Assembly: GCA_049585815.1 (NCBI GenBank)
Contig: JBAVAR010000011.1
Location: 1 to 64,000 of the forward strand
Length of the DNA stretch: 64,000 nt
Direction of reading: 5' to 3'
DNA from: DATLSM01 sp049585815
Lineage (GTDB): Bacteria > Actinomycetota > Thermoleophilia > Solirubrobacterales > 70-9
The position numbers and the translations under genes were made by a program. Within the stretch, counting starts at the first letter, position 1, and each line of letters starts with the position of its first letter. A model generated the notes under the pieces. The model was not told where the DNA came from, made no database searches, and saw only the letters and a program-made list of their open reading frames with translations. This document shows positions 54,118 through 62,524 of this stretch, piece by piece.

Positions 54118-54543
54118 CTAGAACACCTGTTTTTGGAGGAATCCGGCAACCAGGACCAGCCAACCGCCAATCTCAGCCACAATCAGCGTCACCATGAAGG
54201 AATGCGTTCCGGGTGCGGGCTCTCGGAACATGTTGTCGGTGTCGCGCTTCAGACCGTGGATGGCATATCCAGCAGTTGCCGCAAAGAAGTAGAGAGTCAT
54301 GGCGCCGGCGGCAAGCAGATTAACGAGGCCGCTCCAACCGCTCAGCTCGACGAAGGTCGCGATCAGAAGCAGGGCAAAGCTGTACAAAAGGGCCGCTCGA
54401 TGCGCTATATCCACATAGGGATGGGCTTGGTGGGTCTCGGAGCTGACGATCTGGCGGAACTTCCAAACTCCGAGCAGCAGCGCGAAGAGGAACATCAGCG
54501 CGTCGGCCACTAAGACGGCTTTGGTGTCGGTGGCCAGGGTCAC
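54118..54543 (-). CDS. Four-helix integral membrane protein
   Basis: 141 residues, ATG start. Four hydrophobic helices: LVADALMFLFALLLGVW, ALLYSFALLLIATFVELSGW, LVNLLAAGAMTLYFFAATAGYAI and FMVTLIVAEIGGWLVLVAGFL. Between helices 1 and 2 lies SSETHQAHPYVDIAHRAAL, with three His residues that could bind metal or haem, and between helices 3 and 4 is LKRDTDNMFREPAPGTH with a conserved-looking GTH. I recall similar small proteins in related actinobacteria without a known function. Confidence 0.72.
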   Translation of the reverse strand: MTLATDTKAVLVADALMFLFALLLGVWKFRQIVSSETHQAHPYVDIAHRAALLYSFALLLIATFVELSGWSGLVNLLAAGAMTLYFFAATAGYAIHGLKRDTDNMFREPAPGTHSFMVTLIVAEIGGWLVLVAGFLQKQVF

Positions 54544-54588
54544 TTGGGGACCACATATCCAGCCCGCTCCCCGCCAGCAGGCTTCATC

Positions 54589-55239
54589 TCATCCGTCACT
54601 CGGCTTGGGGGGTCGGAGCATCAACCGCAGCGGTGGGCTGCCGAAGACGCGGAGCTCGCGGGTTACGTGGAAGCCGAGCCGCTCATAGAGCACCGCATTG
54701 CGCTCGCTCGATGCCTCGAGATATGCCGGTAACCCCTCGCGGTCGCAGCGGTCAAGGACCATCCCAAGTAGGGAGCTGCCGATGCCTTGCCCCTGCACGC
54801 GCGGCAGTACGCCGACATCGCGCACGTAGTAGTGGGATTCGCGCACGCCGCGGGTGTGGTGCCATTCCATTGCCGCGCCCAACCTCGCCGCACGCCACAG
54901 GTAGACGCCGAAAGCGCTGCCCTCCATCAGGGTTGCCTGAAGGGGTGAGCGCCAGGCGCGCGGCGGCATGACTATCACCGCGCCGGTTCGCTCGCTGGTG
55001 GTAAAAACGCCGCCCCGCGGCGGGCCCATGTGGCGCAGCTCCAGCGCGAAAAAGCGGCGCAGCCGGGCCTCCCTTCTGCGATCGTCCGGCATCAGCCAGC
55101 CGAAGACCGGATCGTCCAAAAAGGCCTTCGCCAGCACGGAGGTCAGATGATTCATATCGTCTGCGTTTGCCGGCCGCAGGCCAGGGTCGGCCTGTCCGTA
55201 AGATGTACCGCGGTCTGCGCTGGGTGGCGCCTCAGGCAT
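54589..55239 (-). CDS. GNAT-family N-acetyltransferase
   Basis: 216 residues from ATG 55239, which overlaps the TetR stop by 8 bp (ATGCCTGA). The open frame extends upstream to 55449, but that part is the TetR gene in another frame. Acetyl-CoA motif A is YVRDVGVLPRVQGQGIGSSLLGMVL (R/Q-x-x-G-x-G/A type), preceded by substrate-side strands (HLTSVLAKAFLDDPVFGWLMPD, GGVFTTSERTGAVIVMPP) and followed by PAYLEASSERNAVLYERLGFHV (motif B). The substrate is unknown. Co-expression with the TetR regulator is implied by the overlap. Confidence 0.88.
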   Translation of the reverse strand: MPEAPPSADRGTSYGQADPGLRPANADDMNHLTSVLAKAFLDDPVFGWLMPDDRRREARLRRFFALELRHMGPPRGGVFTTSERTGAVIVMPPRAWRSPLQATLMEGSAFGVYLWRAARLGAAMEWHHTRGVRESHYYVRDVGVLPRVQGQGIGSSLLGMVLDRCDREGLPAYLEASSERNAVLYERLGFHVTRELRVFGSPPLRLMLRPPKPSDG

Positions 55240-55936
55240 CACTGCCCCCCTTTTCTTGCTTTCCTCCGGCCCGGCCACCAAGGCTGGGATCCGCCGCGGA
55301 GCTGCTCTCGCGTACCAACGCTTCGAAGGCCTTAAACACAAGGGCGAGCATCTCTCCAAACAGCGGATCCGGGACCGCATCGGGGCTGAGCAGCTTCTCC
55401 AATGCGAGTCCGTTTCCAAGCGCGCTGATGAAGAGCCCAAGGTGCTCACCGGCCCCGGCCTCGGCTGGAAATCCTGCTCGCTGTGCGGCCTCCGAGGCTA
55501 CCTGGGCACTCCCGGAGCGAAGCGTCGCGAAGAGTCCGGCGAGGCGCTCCCTCAGGCGTGGCTCACGAACTGCGTATGCCCAGAACTCGATCAGGAGGGG
55601 AAAGTAATTCGGGCGCTCGCGCAAAATCAGCATCCAATGATCGCCCGCCCCGCGGGCCTGCTCCTCCAGCGTGGCGCCTGCCGCGACGATCTCGGAGTAT
55701 TCCCCAATATCGGAGGCAATCCGCTCCTCAAAAAGTGCGAGAAATAGATTCTCCTTACCGGCAAAGTTGGAATAAAGAGCGCCGGTCGTCGCGCCGGCCT
55801 CCCGCGCGATCTCCTCCATCGAGGCTCCGTGGAATCCATGTCGAGCGAACACCTTTTCGGCCGCATCGAGGACCCGACGGCGGGTCAGTTCCCGCTGTTC
55901 GTCGCGGAGAGACGGTTGCGTGAAAGCCTCTGGCAT
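55232..55936 (-). CDS. TetR-family regulator
   Basis: 234 residues, ATG 55936. HTH at about 20-65: RRRVLDAAEKVFARHGFHGASMEEIAREAG, then ATTGALYSNFAGKENLFLAL. The helical ligand domain (WMLILRERPNYFPLLIEFWAYAV, GLFISALGNGLALEKLL) resembles AcrR-like regulators. It is preceded by a strong promoter (TTGACA-17-GATACT) with a palindrome (TATCTCAGATA) overlapping the -10, suggesting autorepression. The GNAT gene follows as an overlapping second gene. It lies next to the fatty-acid operon (its own promoter directs it away from 56159), so that operon could be a further target; this is inference. Confidence 0.9.
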   Translation of the reverse strand: MPEAFTQPSLRDEQRELTRRRVLDAAEKVFARHGFHGASMEEIAREAGATTGALYSNFAGKENLFLALFEERIASDIGEYSEIVAAGATLEEQARGAGDHWMLILRERPNYFPLLIEFWAYAVREPRLRERLAGLFATLRSGSAQVASEAAQRAGFPAEAGAGEHLGLFISALGNGLALEKLLSPDAVPDPLFGEMLALVFKAFEALVRESSSAADPSLGGRAGGKQEKGGSDA

Positions 55937-55945
55937 CGAGCGATT

Positions 55946-55974
55946 AGTATCTCAGATAGCAAACCTTATGTCAA
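55946..55974 (-). promoter_or_regulatory. Promoter of the TetR-GNAT pair with palindromic operator candidate
   Basis: On the minus strand, TTGACA (55974-55969) and GATACT (55951-55946) are separated by 17 bp, close to consensus. The 11-bp palindrome TATCTCAGATA (55948-55958) overlaps the -10 element. Only 9 nt separate the -10 and the ATG, so the message is nearly leaderless. Confidence 0.7.
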
Positions 55975-56115
55975 ATATTGACCCCGAGGAACGGTTGGTG
56001 TGGGTGGCTGCTCGTCGGCGACGGATTAACGACCACAGGCAATGCACGTCCTCACGAAACTCCGAGCCAGCGGTGGGCGACGCAGACGCCGGGTTCACCA
56101 AAGCGCCAGCTTCAC

Positions 56116-56150
56116 AAAAGGGCCTGCCTCCGGCCCCTTGTCCTTTTTTG
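56116..56150 (-). terminator. Intrinsic terminator after the acyl-CoA dehydrogenase
   Basis: On the minus strand AAGGGGCC pairs with GGCCCTTT around a short loop and is followed by TTGTG; on the plus strand the same hairpin is followed by a T-rich run. It closes the fatty-acid operon and may work both ways. Confidence 0.6.
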
Positions 56151-56158
56151 GCGACGTC

Positions 56159-57364
56159 CTAGCGAAGTTCGGCGGAACTCTTGCCCAGCAATTGCCGGGC
56201 AACGATCAGCAGCTGGATCTGCTGGGTGCCCTCGAAGATGTCGAGGATCTTTGCATCGCGCGCCCACTTCTCCAGCAGCTCGGTCTCGCTGTAGCCGACG
56301 CTGCCGCAGAGCTCCACGCAGCCGAGTGTGACCTCAACGCAGGTGGACCCGGCCTTCGCCTTTGCCATTGAGGCCTGCAGCGAGTTCGGCCTGCCGTTGT
56401 CAGCCATCCACGCCGCCTGCAGGGTGAGAAGGCGCGCCGCCTCATAGTCGGCCTCCAATTCCGCGAAGCGGGCCGCGGCCGCCGCTTGGGAAAGGAGGGG
56501 CGCATCGTCGCCGATCTCGATCCCCACTTCCTCGAGGTGCCCTCGCGTCTGTTCCAGCGCAGCACGGGTGACGCCGACGGCCATCGCCGCGACCAGCGGT
56601 CGGGTGTTATCGAAGGTCTGCATCGCCCCACCGAATCCCTGCTTGGTGTCGATCTCTGGACTGCCGAGCAGCGCCTCCCTCGGCACCCTGCAGTCCTGCA
56701 AGGTGAAGTTTGCGGTATCAGATGCCCGGATCCCCAGCTTGTGCTCCAGCCGGTCGAGCTTAAGCCCGGGGTTGTCTCGCTCGACAATGAAGGACTTGAT
56801 CGCCGCCCTACCCTTTGAGCGGTCGAGCGTCGCCCAGACCACAATCAGGTCGGCGCGATCGCCTGAGGTGACGAAGATCTTCTCGCCATTAAGGACGTAC
56901 TCCTCGCCGATCAGCTCGGCCGTTGTGCGGATCGCCGCTGAATCCGAACCCGCCTCAGGCTCGGTGATTGCCATAGCGGCCCACTTCCCACCGTAGCGCT
57001 CCAACTGCTCATCACTTGCCACCGAAGCGATTGCTGAATTTCCAAGGCCCTGCCGCGGCAGGGAGAGCAACAGCCCCAGGTCGCCCCAGCAGAGCTCAAT
57101 GATCCCCAGCACCGTGGAGAGATTGGAGCCGTTGCGATTCTCGCCGTCCTCATTGGCGTCCCGCCGCACCCCCGCCGCGCCGGAGGCGCTTTCGGCTCCC
57201 TCGTTCATCCCGTCGATCAGCGAGGCCAGCATGTCTAGCTCTTTCGGATAGGTGTGCTCTGCCTCGTCGTACTTGCGAGAGATCGGGCGGAAGACCTCCG
57301 CTGCGACCTGGTGGGCCTGGTCGACGAGTGGCTTGAACTTCTTTGGCGTCTCAAGATCGATCAT
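56159..57364 (-). CDS. Acyl-CoA dehydrogenase
   Basis: 401 residues. Flavin- and acyl-CoA-dehydrogenase signatures: WAAMAITEPEAGSDSAAIRTTAE, GEEYVLNGEKIFVTSGDRADLIVVWA, LEHKLGIRASDTANFTLQDCRVPREALLG, and the C-terminal ILDIFEGTQQIQLLIVARQLL, whose Glu matches the catalytic base of medium-chain dehydrogenases (IYEGTSQIQ). N-terminal residues 50-75 (EGAESASGAAGVRRDANEDGENRN) are polar and atypical, possibly a flexible insert. It lies last in the operon, 22 bp downstream of the next dehydrogenase gene. It probably forms alpha,beta-unsaturated acyl-CoA. Confidence 0.92.
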   Translation of the reverse strand: MIDLETPKKFKPLVDQAHQVAAEVFRPISRKYDEAEHTYPKELDMLASLIDGMNEGAESASGAAGVRRDANEDGENRNGSNLSTVLGIIELCWGDLGLLLSLPRQGLGNSAIASVASDEQLERYGGKWAAMAITEPEAGSDSAAIRTTAELIGEEYVLNGEKIFVTSGDRADLIVVWATLDRSKGRAAIKSFIVERDNPGLKLDRLEHKLGIRASDTANFTLQDCRVPREALLGSPEIDTKQGFGGAMQTFDNTRPLVAAMAVGVTRAALEQTRGHLEEVGIEIGDDAPLLSQAAAAARFAELEADYEAARLLTLQAAWMADNGRPNSLQASMAKAKAGSTCVEVTLGCVELCGSVGYSETELLEKWARDAKILDIFEGTQQIQLLIVARQLLGKSSAELR

Positions 57365-57386
57365 CTTCTGGTCTCCTCACCACTGG

Positions 57387-58715
57387 CTATACGAGCAGGG
57401 CGCCCTCCATCACGCCAGCTGCTCGCAGGTCGCGGTACCAGCGCTCTACGGGGTGCTCCTTGACGTAGCCATGGCCGCCGAGAAGTTGGACGCCGTTGGA
57501 GCCGATCATCATTCCCTTCGCGGCGCAGAGTCGGCGCGCCAACGCTGACTCGTGAGCAAAGCTCCTACCCTGATCGGCGCGACTCGCGGCACGGTAGGTG
57601 GCAAGCCGCATCCCTTCCAGCTCGATCGCAATGCTCGAGACCGCAAATGCAACGCCCTGGCGGTTGGCGAGCGGCTCACCGAATGCGGTGCGCTGACCCA
57701 CATACGGGATCACATAGTCGAGCACCGCCTGTGCGGTACCGATCGCCAGGGCGCACCAGCCGATCCGCGAGCGCTGCACGCAATCCGCATAGGAATCGCG
57801 GCCCCCCTCCCCCAATAGCGCGCCGGCGGGAGCCCTGACGCCCTCGAGGATCAGCCGCCCCGTGCCCGCCGGGCGCAGGCCCATCGCCGGCTCAGGCTCA
57901 ACCGAGAGACCGCCGCCTCCGGACTCGAGCAAAAAGAGCGCCGGGCCGTGGCCCTCCGCCTCGGCGGCGACGATGAAGAGCTCGCATGCCCCCGGCCGGG
58001 CGACCAGCGACTTGACGCCCTCGAGAATCCAATCTCCTCGATCGCGACGGGCGGTGGTCGACAGTCTGAACGGATCGAACAGCGGTGTTGGCTCGAGCAT
58101 CGCCAGCGCCGCACCCGGTACGTCCTCGCCAACGAATGCGGGCAGGTAGGTCGCCTCCTGCTCGGCGGTCCCCCAGCGTCCGATTGCTGAGGCCACCGCG
58201 CCGGGGGCGAGCGCCGCGTATGCGATCCCCAGATCGCCGTGGGCAAGGGCCTCGCCGACCAACACCGCCGTGACAGCCGCTTGCTCGGGCATCACGCCAC
58301 CAACCTCCTCGGGAATGCCGAGCATGTTCACGCCGAGCTCGTTGACCTGTGCAAGCAACTCCGCCGCCGTTGTGCACTCCTCGTCGGCCGCCAGCGCTGC
58401 CGGCCTCACCTTCGCCTCGGCGAAGTCGCGAACCGCCTCCTGGAAGAACTGCTGCTCGTCATCGGGGGTGATATCGAACAGCCCCCTCGGTTTGCCGGCT
58501 CTCTGACGGGCGGGTTTGCCCAGTCTCTGCGCTGCCTTGAAGGTGCGCCCAGCTGCGCTCGCGGTGCGGAAGCCGTTCTTGCTGGCCATGAAGACGAGTC
58601 GCTCAGCCTGCTTGCGCAGGCCCACCCGGTCAAGAAGGCTCGAGCCGGCGAGTTGATTGAGGGCCCGCAACCCGAGGCCCATGCTGCGGTCGGCGACGGT
58701 GTCGGCCCTCCTCAT
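57387..58715 (-). CDS. Acyl-CoA dehydrogenase family protein
   Basis: 442 residues from ATG 58715, which overlaps the MaoC stop by 4 bp (ATGA); the frame is open upstream only inside MaoC. A basic N-terminal stretch (about 1-75, GLGLRALNQLAGSSLLDRVG, SAAGRTFKAAQRLGKPARQR) precedes the dehydrogenase: FFQEAVRDFAEAKVRPAALAADEE, LGIPEEVGGVMPEQA, LGIAYAALAPGAVASAIGRWG, WILEGVKSLVARPGACELFIVAA and the C-terminal IGSNGVQLLGGHGYVKEHPVERWYRDLRAAGVMEGALLV. The N-terminal extension is longer than usual. The Glu of MEG occupies the catalytic-base position. It may pair with the other dehydrogenase as a heteromer, by analogy with mycobacterial FadE pairs (inference). Confidence 0.9.
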   Translation of the reverse strand: MRRADTVADRSMGLGLRALNQLAGSSLLDRVGLRKQAERLVFMASKNGFRTASAAGRTFKAAQRLGKPARQRAGKPRGLFDITPDDEQQFFQEAVRDFAEAKVRPAALAADEECTTAAELLAQVNELGVNMLGIPEEVGGVMPEQAAVTAVLVGEALAHGDLGIAYAALAPGAVASAIGRWGTAEQEATYLPAFVGEDVPGAALAMLEPTPLFDPFRLSTTARRDRGDWILEGVKSLVARPGACELFIVAAEAEGHGPALFLLESGGGGLSVEPEPAMGLRPAGTGRLILEGVRAPAGALLGEGGRDSYADCVQRSRIGWCALAIGTAQAVLDYVIPYVGQRTAFGEPLANRQGVAFAVSSIAIELEGMRLATYRAASRADQGRSFAHESALARRLCAAKGMMIGSNGVQLLGGHGYVKEHPVERWYRDLRAAGVMEGALLV

Positions 58716-59599
58716 CCCTTCAGGCTCCCTTCCAAGTGCGGTGATCTTCTTGTCGAGTCTCTGACGAAGAAACGCAACTGGCCATCGGTCTCCTGGCTGC
58801 CGAACGCGACCCTTGCCGGCAGCACGATCGGGCGGCGGAACTTGACCGCGATCGTCAAGGCGTTGGGAAGGCGGCTCTCCAGGGCAGCCAGGCATCGCGC
58901 CATGGTCCACATTCCGTGGGCGATTGCGCCGGGGAAGCCGAGTGCCTTAGCACTAAGTGAGTACATGTGGATCGGATTACGATCACCAGAGACCGCGGCG
59001 TAGCGTCGACCGAGATCGCCGTCAAGGCGCCACTCAGCGCTGGCGGGGAAGGACTCCGCGTCGATCGGGTCCCCTTTGTGGTTCGGTTTCGCGCTGACAG
59101 ACGTCTCCCCACCTCCTCGGTGCAGCATCGTGCTTGTGCTCTGCCAGACCTTCTCTCCATCGGCGCTCACCTCGGTCAGCAAAGAGAAGGTGCGGCCCAT
59201 ACGGTGGGGCATGAGTTTCGTTGGCTCGACATCCAGTTCCAGCTCCTCGCCAATCTCGATCCGCCGGCGCTGCTCGATTCGGTTCTCGATGTGAATGAGC
59301 CCGACCGCACCGAAGGGGAATCCCCCGTCAGCCATCACCGCCATGTGGAGAGGAAAGGCAAGCACGTGCGGGAAGGTGGGAGGGAGATGGTCGCGGAGAG
59401 CGAAGCCGCAGACCCTCGCGTAGGAGGCGAGCGCCTTGGGCTTTGCTCGGACCCCGGCAAGCTTCAGGTCCAAAGGGGGGATCTCACCGCCTCCACCTGG
59501 CAGGAAGGGCAACAGCGAGGCGCCGGGGATCAGCGGTGCCGCGGCGCGAACGTACAGCGGCAAGACGCTGGGGGAGCGCTCCAGGATGCGGGTGCTCAT
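58712..59599 (-). CDS. MaoC-family dehydratase, HtdX-like
   Basis: 295 residues from ATG 59599, sharing one base with the FabG stop (TGATG); GTG 59602 is possible. The N-terminal half (LKLAGVRAKPKALASYARVCGFALRD, LPPTFPHVLAFPLHMAVMADGGFPFGAVGLIHIENRIEQ) and the C-terminal half with the hydratase motif YAAVSGDRNPIHMYSLSAKALGFPGAIAHGMW form a double hot-dog. The catalytic D and H are in SGDRNPIH. Same family as mycobacterial HtdX (3-hydroxyacyl-thioester dehydratase). Encoded between a FabG4-like reductase and acyl-CoA dehydrogenases, it would dehydrate or hydrate 3-hydroxyacyl intermediates. Confidence 0.9.
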   Translation of the reverse strand: MSTRILERSPSVLPLYVRAAAPLIPGASLLPFLPGGGGEIPPLDLKLAGVRAKPKALASYARVCGFALRDHLPPTFPHVLAFPLHMAVMADGGFPFGAVGLIHIENRIEQRRRIEIGEELELDVEPTKLMPHRMGRTFSLLTEVSADGEKVWQSTSTMLHRGGGETSVSAKPNHKGDPIDAESFPASAEWRLDGDLGRRYAAVSGDRNPIHMYSLSAKALGFPGAIAHGMWTMARCLAALESRLPNALTIAVKFRRPIVLPARVAFGSQETDGQLRFFVRDSTRRSPHLEGSLKG

Positions 59600-60924
59600 C
59601 ACGCGCCCAGCAGGCTCTGACCACAGACCCGCACCACGTTGCCGTTGACCCCGGTCGAGGCAGGGCAGGCAAACCAGGCGATCGTCTCGGCGACATCGGC
59701 CGCCAGTCCACCTTGAGAGAGGCTGTTCATCCGCCGGCCTGCTTCGCGAGGCGCGATCGGCATCGCCGCGGTCATCGCCGTCTCGATGAAGCCCGGCGCT
59801 ACGGCGTTGATCGTCGCTTCTCGCCCGGCCAGCTCTGGCGCCAGCGCTTCCACCATTCCAATCACACCCGCCTTCGAGGTCGCGTAATTGGTCTGTCCCG
59901 GATTGCCCGCGATCCCCGACATCGAGGAGACGCAGACAATGCGTCCGTTGGTGGCCAGCAGGCCACCACCAAGCAGTGCATCGTTGATTCGCTCCTCGCT
60001 AGAGAGGTTGATTTCCATCAGCTCGTTCCAGCGCTCTTCGGGCATCTTGGCGATCGTTCGATCGCGGGTCACTCCTGCGTTGTGAACGACCACGTCGAGC
60101 CCGCCGTCGAAATGCTCGGCGATCCGCTGCGGCGCCTCGGCGGCGGTTATATCGAGCTCGATTGCCTCGCCGCCGATTTCCGCGGCCATGCTGCGCAGCC
60201 CCGCGGCAGCCTGCGGCAGGTCGAGCCCAACAACCTTGGCGCCCTCGCGCGCAAGCGTCACCGCTATCGCCGCGCCGATCCCCCGCGAGGCACCGGTAAC
60301 CAGCGCCACCTTGCCGTCCAGGGGACGGTCCCAGTCGATCTCAGGGGTGGGGGAGACACCGATGCCGATCCGCAGCACTTGCCCGGAAACGTAGGCCGAG
60401 CGTGGCGAGAGGCCGAAGCGCAGGGTCGAGCCGAGCTGGTCCTCGGCGCCCGGTGAGACGAGGAGCAGCTGGGCTGTTGCACCCCGACCGCCCACCTCCT
60501 TGGCGAGCGAGCGGGTAAAGCCCTCCAACGCACGTTGGGCGGTTGCCGCACGCGTCGAGCCGGCCTCTGCCGGTGGCGTCCCCAAAACGATCACTCGCCC
60601 GTTGCGCTGCAGCCTCCCGGCCGTCGGGTAGAAAAAGCGCTGCAGCTCGACCAGCTGGGTCGAGTCGACGATCCCGGTTGCATCGAAGAGGAGAGCCTTC
60701 GCCGGGCCTTCGGCTCCGGCCCGTTCGGCTTTGATCTGATCGAGCAGAGCCGCCAGCTCCCTTCCGAGCCGCCCACCCGGTGCGGCGCCCGAGAGAACGC
60801 GGCCGGAGATGACCGCAGCGCCAGGCTCGTGGCGCTCAAGGGTCACCGGCCGCGGCAGTCCGAGCTGGCTGGCGATCGTCGAGATGCCCGGTGCATTGAC
60901 GACCTGCGAATAGAGGTCTCTCAT
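59599..60924 (-). CDS. Long (FabG4-type) 3-oxoacyl reductase
   Basis: 441 residues, well above the 245 of ordinary FabG. The N-terminal about 200 residues form a degenerate Rossmann-like domain (ALLFDATGIVDSTQLVELQRFFYPTAGRL, GRVIVLGTPPAE), and the C-terminal domain is catalytic: GKVALVTGASRGIGAAIAVTLA (TGxxxGIG), VVVHNAGVTRD, CVSSMSGIAGNPGQTNYATSKAG (Ser, Tyr, Lys), and PGFIETAMTA. This two-domain build is that of mycobacterial HMwFabG (FabG4). It reduces 3-oxoacyl-CoA or -ACP with NAD(P)H. The start ATG at 60924 shares one base with the thiolase stop (TGATG). Confidence 0.93.
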   Translation of the reverse strand: MRDLYSQVVNAPGISTIASQLGLPRPVTLERHEPGAAVISGRVLSGAAPGGRLGRELAALLDQIKAERAGAEGPAKALLFDATGIVDSTQLVELQRFFYPTAGRLQRNGRVIVLGTPPAEAGSTRAATAQRALEGFTRSLAKEVGGRGATAQLLLVSPGAEDQLGSTLRFGLSPRSAYVSGQVLRIGIGVSPTPEIDWDRPLDGKVALVTGASRGIGAAIAVTLAREGAKVVGLDLPQAAAGLRSMAAEIGGEAIELDITAAEAPQRIAEHFDGGLDVVVHNAGVTRDRTIAKMPEERWNELMEINLSSEERINDALLGGGLLATNGRIVCVSSMSGIAGNPGQTNYATSKAGVIGMVEALAPELAGREATINAVAPGFIETAMTAAMPIAPREAGRRMNSLSQGGLAADVAETIAWFACPASTGVNGNVVRVCGQSLLGA

Positions 60925-62207
60925 CAGGCGGGTCCCTCCAGAATCGCGACAACGCCCTGGCCACCGGCTGCACAGATACTGATCAGGCCGCGGCCGCCGC
61001 CGTCGCTGTGCAACTGCTTGGCGAGGCCGGCGACAATCCGGCCACCGGTTGCGGCGAAGGGATGCCCGGCGGCGAGCGAACCGCCGTTGACGTTGAGCTT
61101 GGCCCGGTCGATTGCGCCCAGGGGGCCATCGATGCCGAGCTTTTCCTCGCAGAACGCGGGGTCCTCCCAGGCTGCCAGGGTGCAGAGAACCTGTGCGGCG
61201 AAGGCCTCATGGATCTCGTAGTAGTCGAAATCGCCGAGTCGGAGCTCCGCTCGGTCGAGCATCGCCGGCATCGCGTAGGCCGGCGCCATCAGCAACCCTT
61301 CGCGCTTGTGAACATGGTCGACGGCGGCGGTCTGGGCCTCAGTGATGTAAGCGAGAACCGGCAGTTCACGGTCGGCCGCCCACCCCTCGGAGGCGAGCAG
61401 CACTGCGGCGGCGCCGTCGCTTAGCGGTGTCGAGTTGGCGGCGGTCATCGTGCCATCCGAGCCACCGAAGACCGGCTTCAGCGCCGCCAACCTCTCGGGG
61501 TCAGAATCAGCCCGCAGGTTCTGATCGCGCTCAAGGCCAAGGTAGGGCGTGAGCAGATCGTCGAGAAAGCCGCGCTCATATGCAGCCGCCAGATTGCGGT
61601 GACTGGCGAGCGCGAGCTGATCCTGTTCGACCCGTCCGATGCCCCACTCGGTCGCCATCAGTGCGCAGTGCTCCCCCATCGAGAGCCCGGTCCGCGGCTC
61701 CTCATTGCGGGGGATCGCCGGCACGATGTGGCTGGGTCGCACCTGCGCCAGGGCCCGCAGCCTCCCGACGGTAGAGCGTTGCCGGTTCGCCTCCAAGAGA
61801 GTCTCACGCAGCTGCTCGTTCAGTGCAATCGGGGCATCGGATGTGGTGTCCACCCCGCAGGCAATCCCAGCGTCGACCTGTCCCAGCGCGATCTTGTTGG
61901 CGATCAGGATCGTCGTCTCCAGTCCGGTGCCGCATGCTTGCTGGACGTCATAGGCGGGCGTCTCCGCGGCAAGCCGTGTGCTGAGGACGCTCTCCCTGGT
62001 CAGGTCGCGGTCGCGGGAGTGCTTGAGGACCGCCCCTCCGGCGACCTCGCCGAGCCGCTCACCCGCAAGCCCGAAGCGGTCGATCAGCCCATCGAGCGCG
62101 GCCGTGAGCATGTCCTGGTTGGTGGCGTGGGCGTAGGCGCTATCAGAGCGCGCGAAGGGAATCCTGTTGGCGCCGATGATGGCTACGCGCCGGGGACTGT
62201 CGATCAA
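60924..62207 (-). CDS. Acetyl-CoA acyltransferase (FadA2/FadI-like thiolase)
   Basis: 427 residues from TTG 62207, chosen because AGAGAGGCG lies just upstream and the product starts at the thiolase domain. Catalytic residues: Cys in YDVQQACGTGLETT, His in YYEIHEAFAAQVL, the GHPFAATGGRIVAG turn and the second Cys in ISICAAGGQGV. It catalyses thiolytic cleavage of (or condensation to) 3-oxoacyl-CoA. It heads the minus-strand operon thiolase-FabG4-MaoC-dehydrogenase-dehydrogenase. A perfect palindrome at 62246-62262 lies 39 bp upstream of the start. Confidence 0.93.
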   Translation of the reverse strand: MIDSPRRVAIIGANRIPFARSDSAYAHATNQDMLTAALDGLIDRFGLAGERLGEVAGGAVLKHSRDRDLTRESVLSTRLAAETPAYDVQQACGTGLETTILIANKIALGQVDAGIACGVDTTSDAPIALNEQLRETLLEANRQRSTVGRLRALAQVRPSHIVPAIPRNEEPRTGLSMGEHCALMATEWGIGRVEQDQLALASHRNLAAAYERGFLDDLLTPYLGLERDQNLRADSDPERLAALKPVFGGSDGTMTAANSTPLSDGAAAVLLASEGWAADRELPVLAYITEAQTAAVDHVHKREGLLMAPAYAMPAMLDRAELRLGDFDYYEIHEAFAAQVLCTLAAWEDPAFCEEKLGIDGPLGAIDRAKLNVNGGSLAAGHPFAATGGRIVAGLAKQLHSDGGGRGLISICAAGGQGVVAILEGPA

Positions 62208-62524
62208 CGCAGAACGCCTCTCTGGTCAAAAACATTGCAGGTTTCCGTGTAGAGGTTACACGAGCCGAGCGGGCGGCTGAACCCCTCGCCCTTGCGCCCT
62301 GCATCGAGGTGCTTGGGACGCAGCGCAGGGCTCTGACCGCGGCTCTTTTCGGAGTCCCCGTCCCCAATCCCACTCGACGATGGCCGGATTGGCACGATCA
62401 ATTTCCCGCTGCACACGGAGATCAAGCACAGGTTGGGAGCCCTGTGGGAGACCAGTTGATCTAGCCGACGTTCCTCCCTCCCGAGGGGGTCTTTGCTCAA
62501 TCGGGGAGGACTTCATCCCCGGCG
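62208..62524. other. Intergenic region upstream of the fatty-acid operon
   Basis: It holds the promoter side of the thiolase operon (including the palindrome listed separately). No coding sequence is supported between it and the small gene at 62525. Confidence 0.5.
62246..62262. promoter_or_regulatory. Palindromic operator candidate of the fatty-acid operon
   Basis: CGTGTA-GAGGT-TACACG is a perfect 6+5+6 inverted repeat centred 47 bp upstream of the thiolase start. Size and symmetry suit a TetR-family dimer site. No binding data; the regulator is unknown. Confidence 0.6.
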
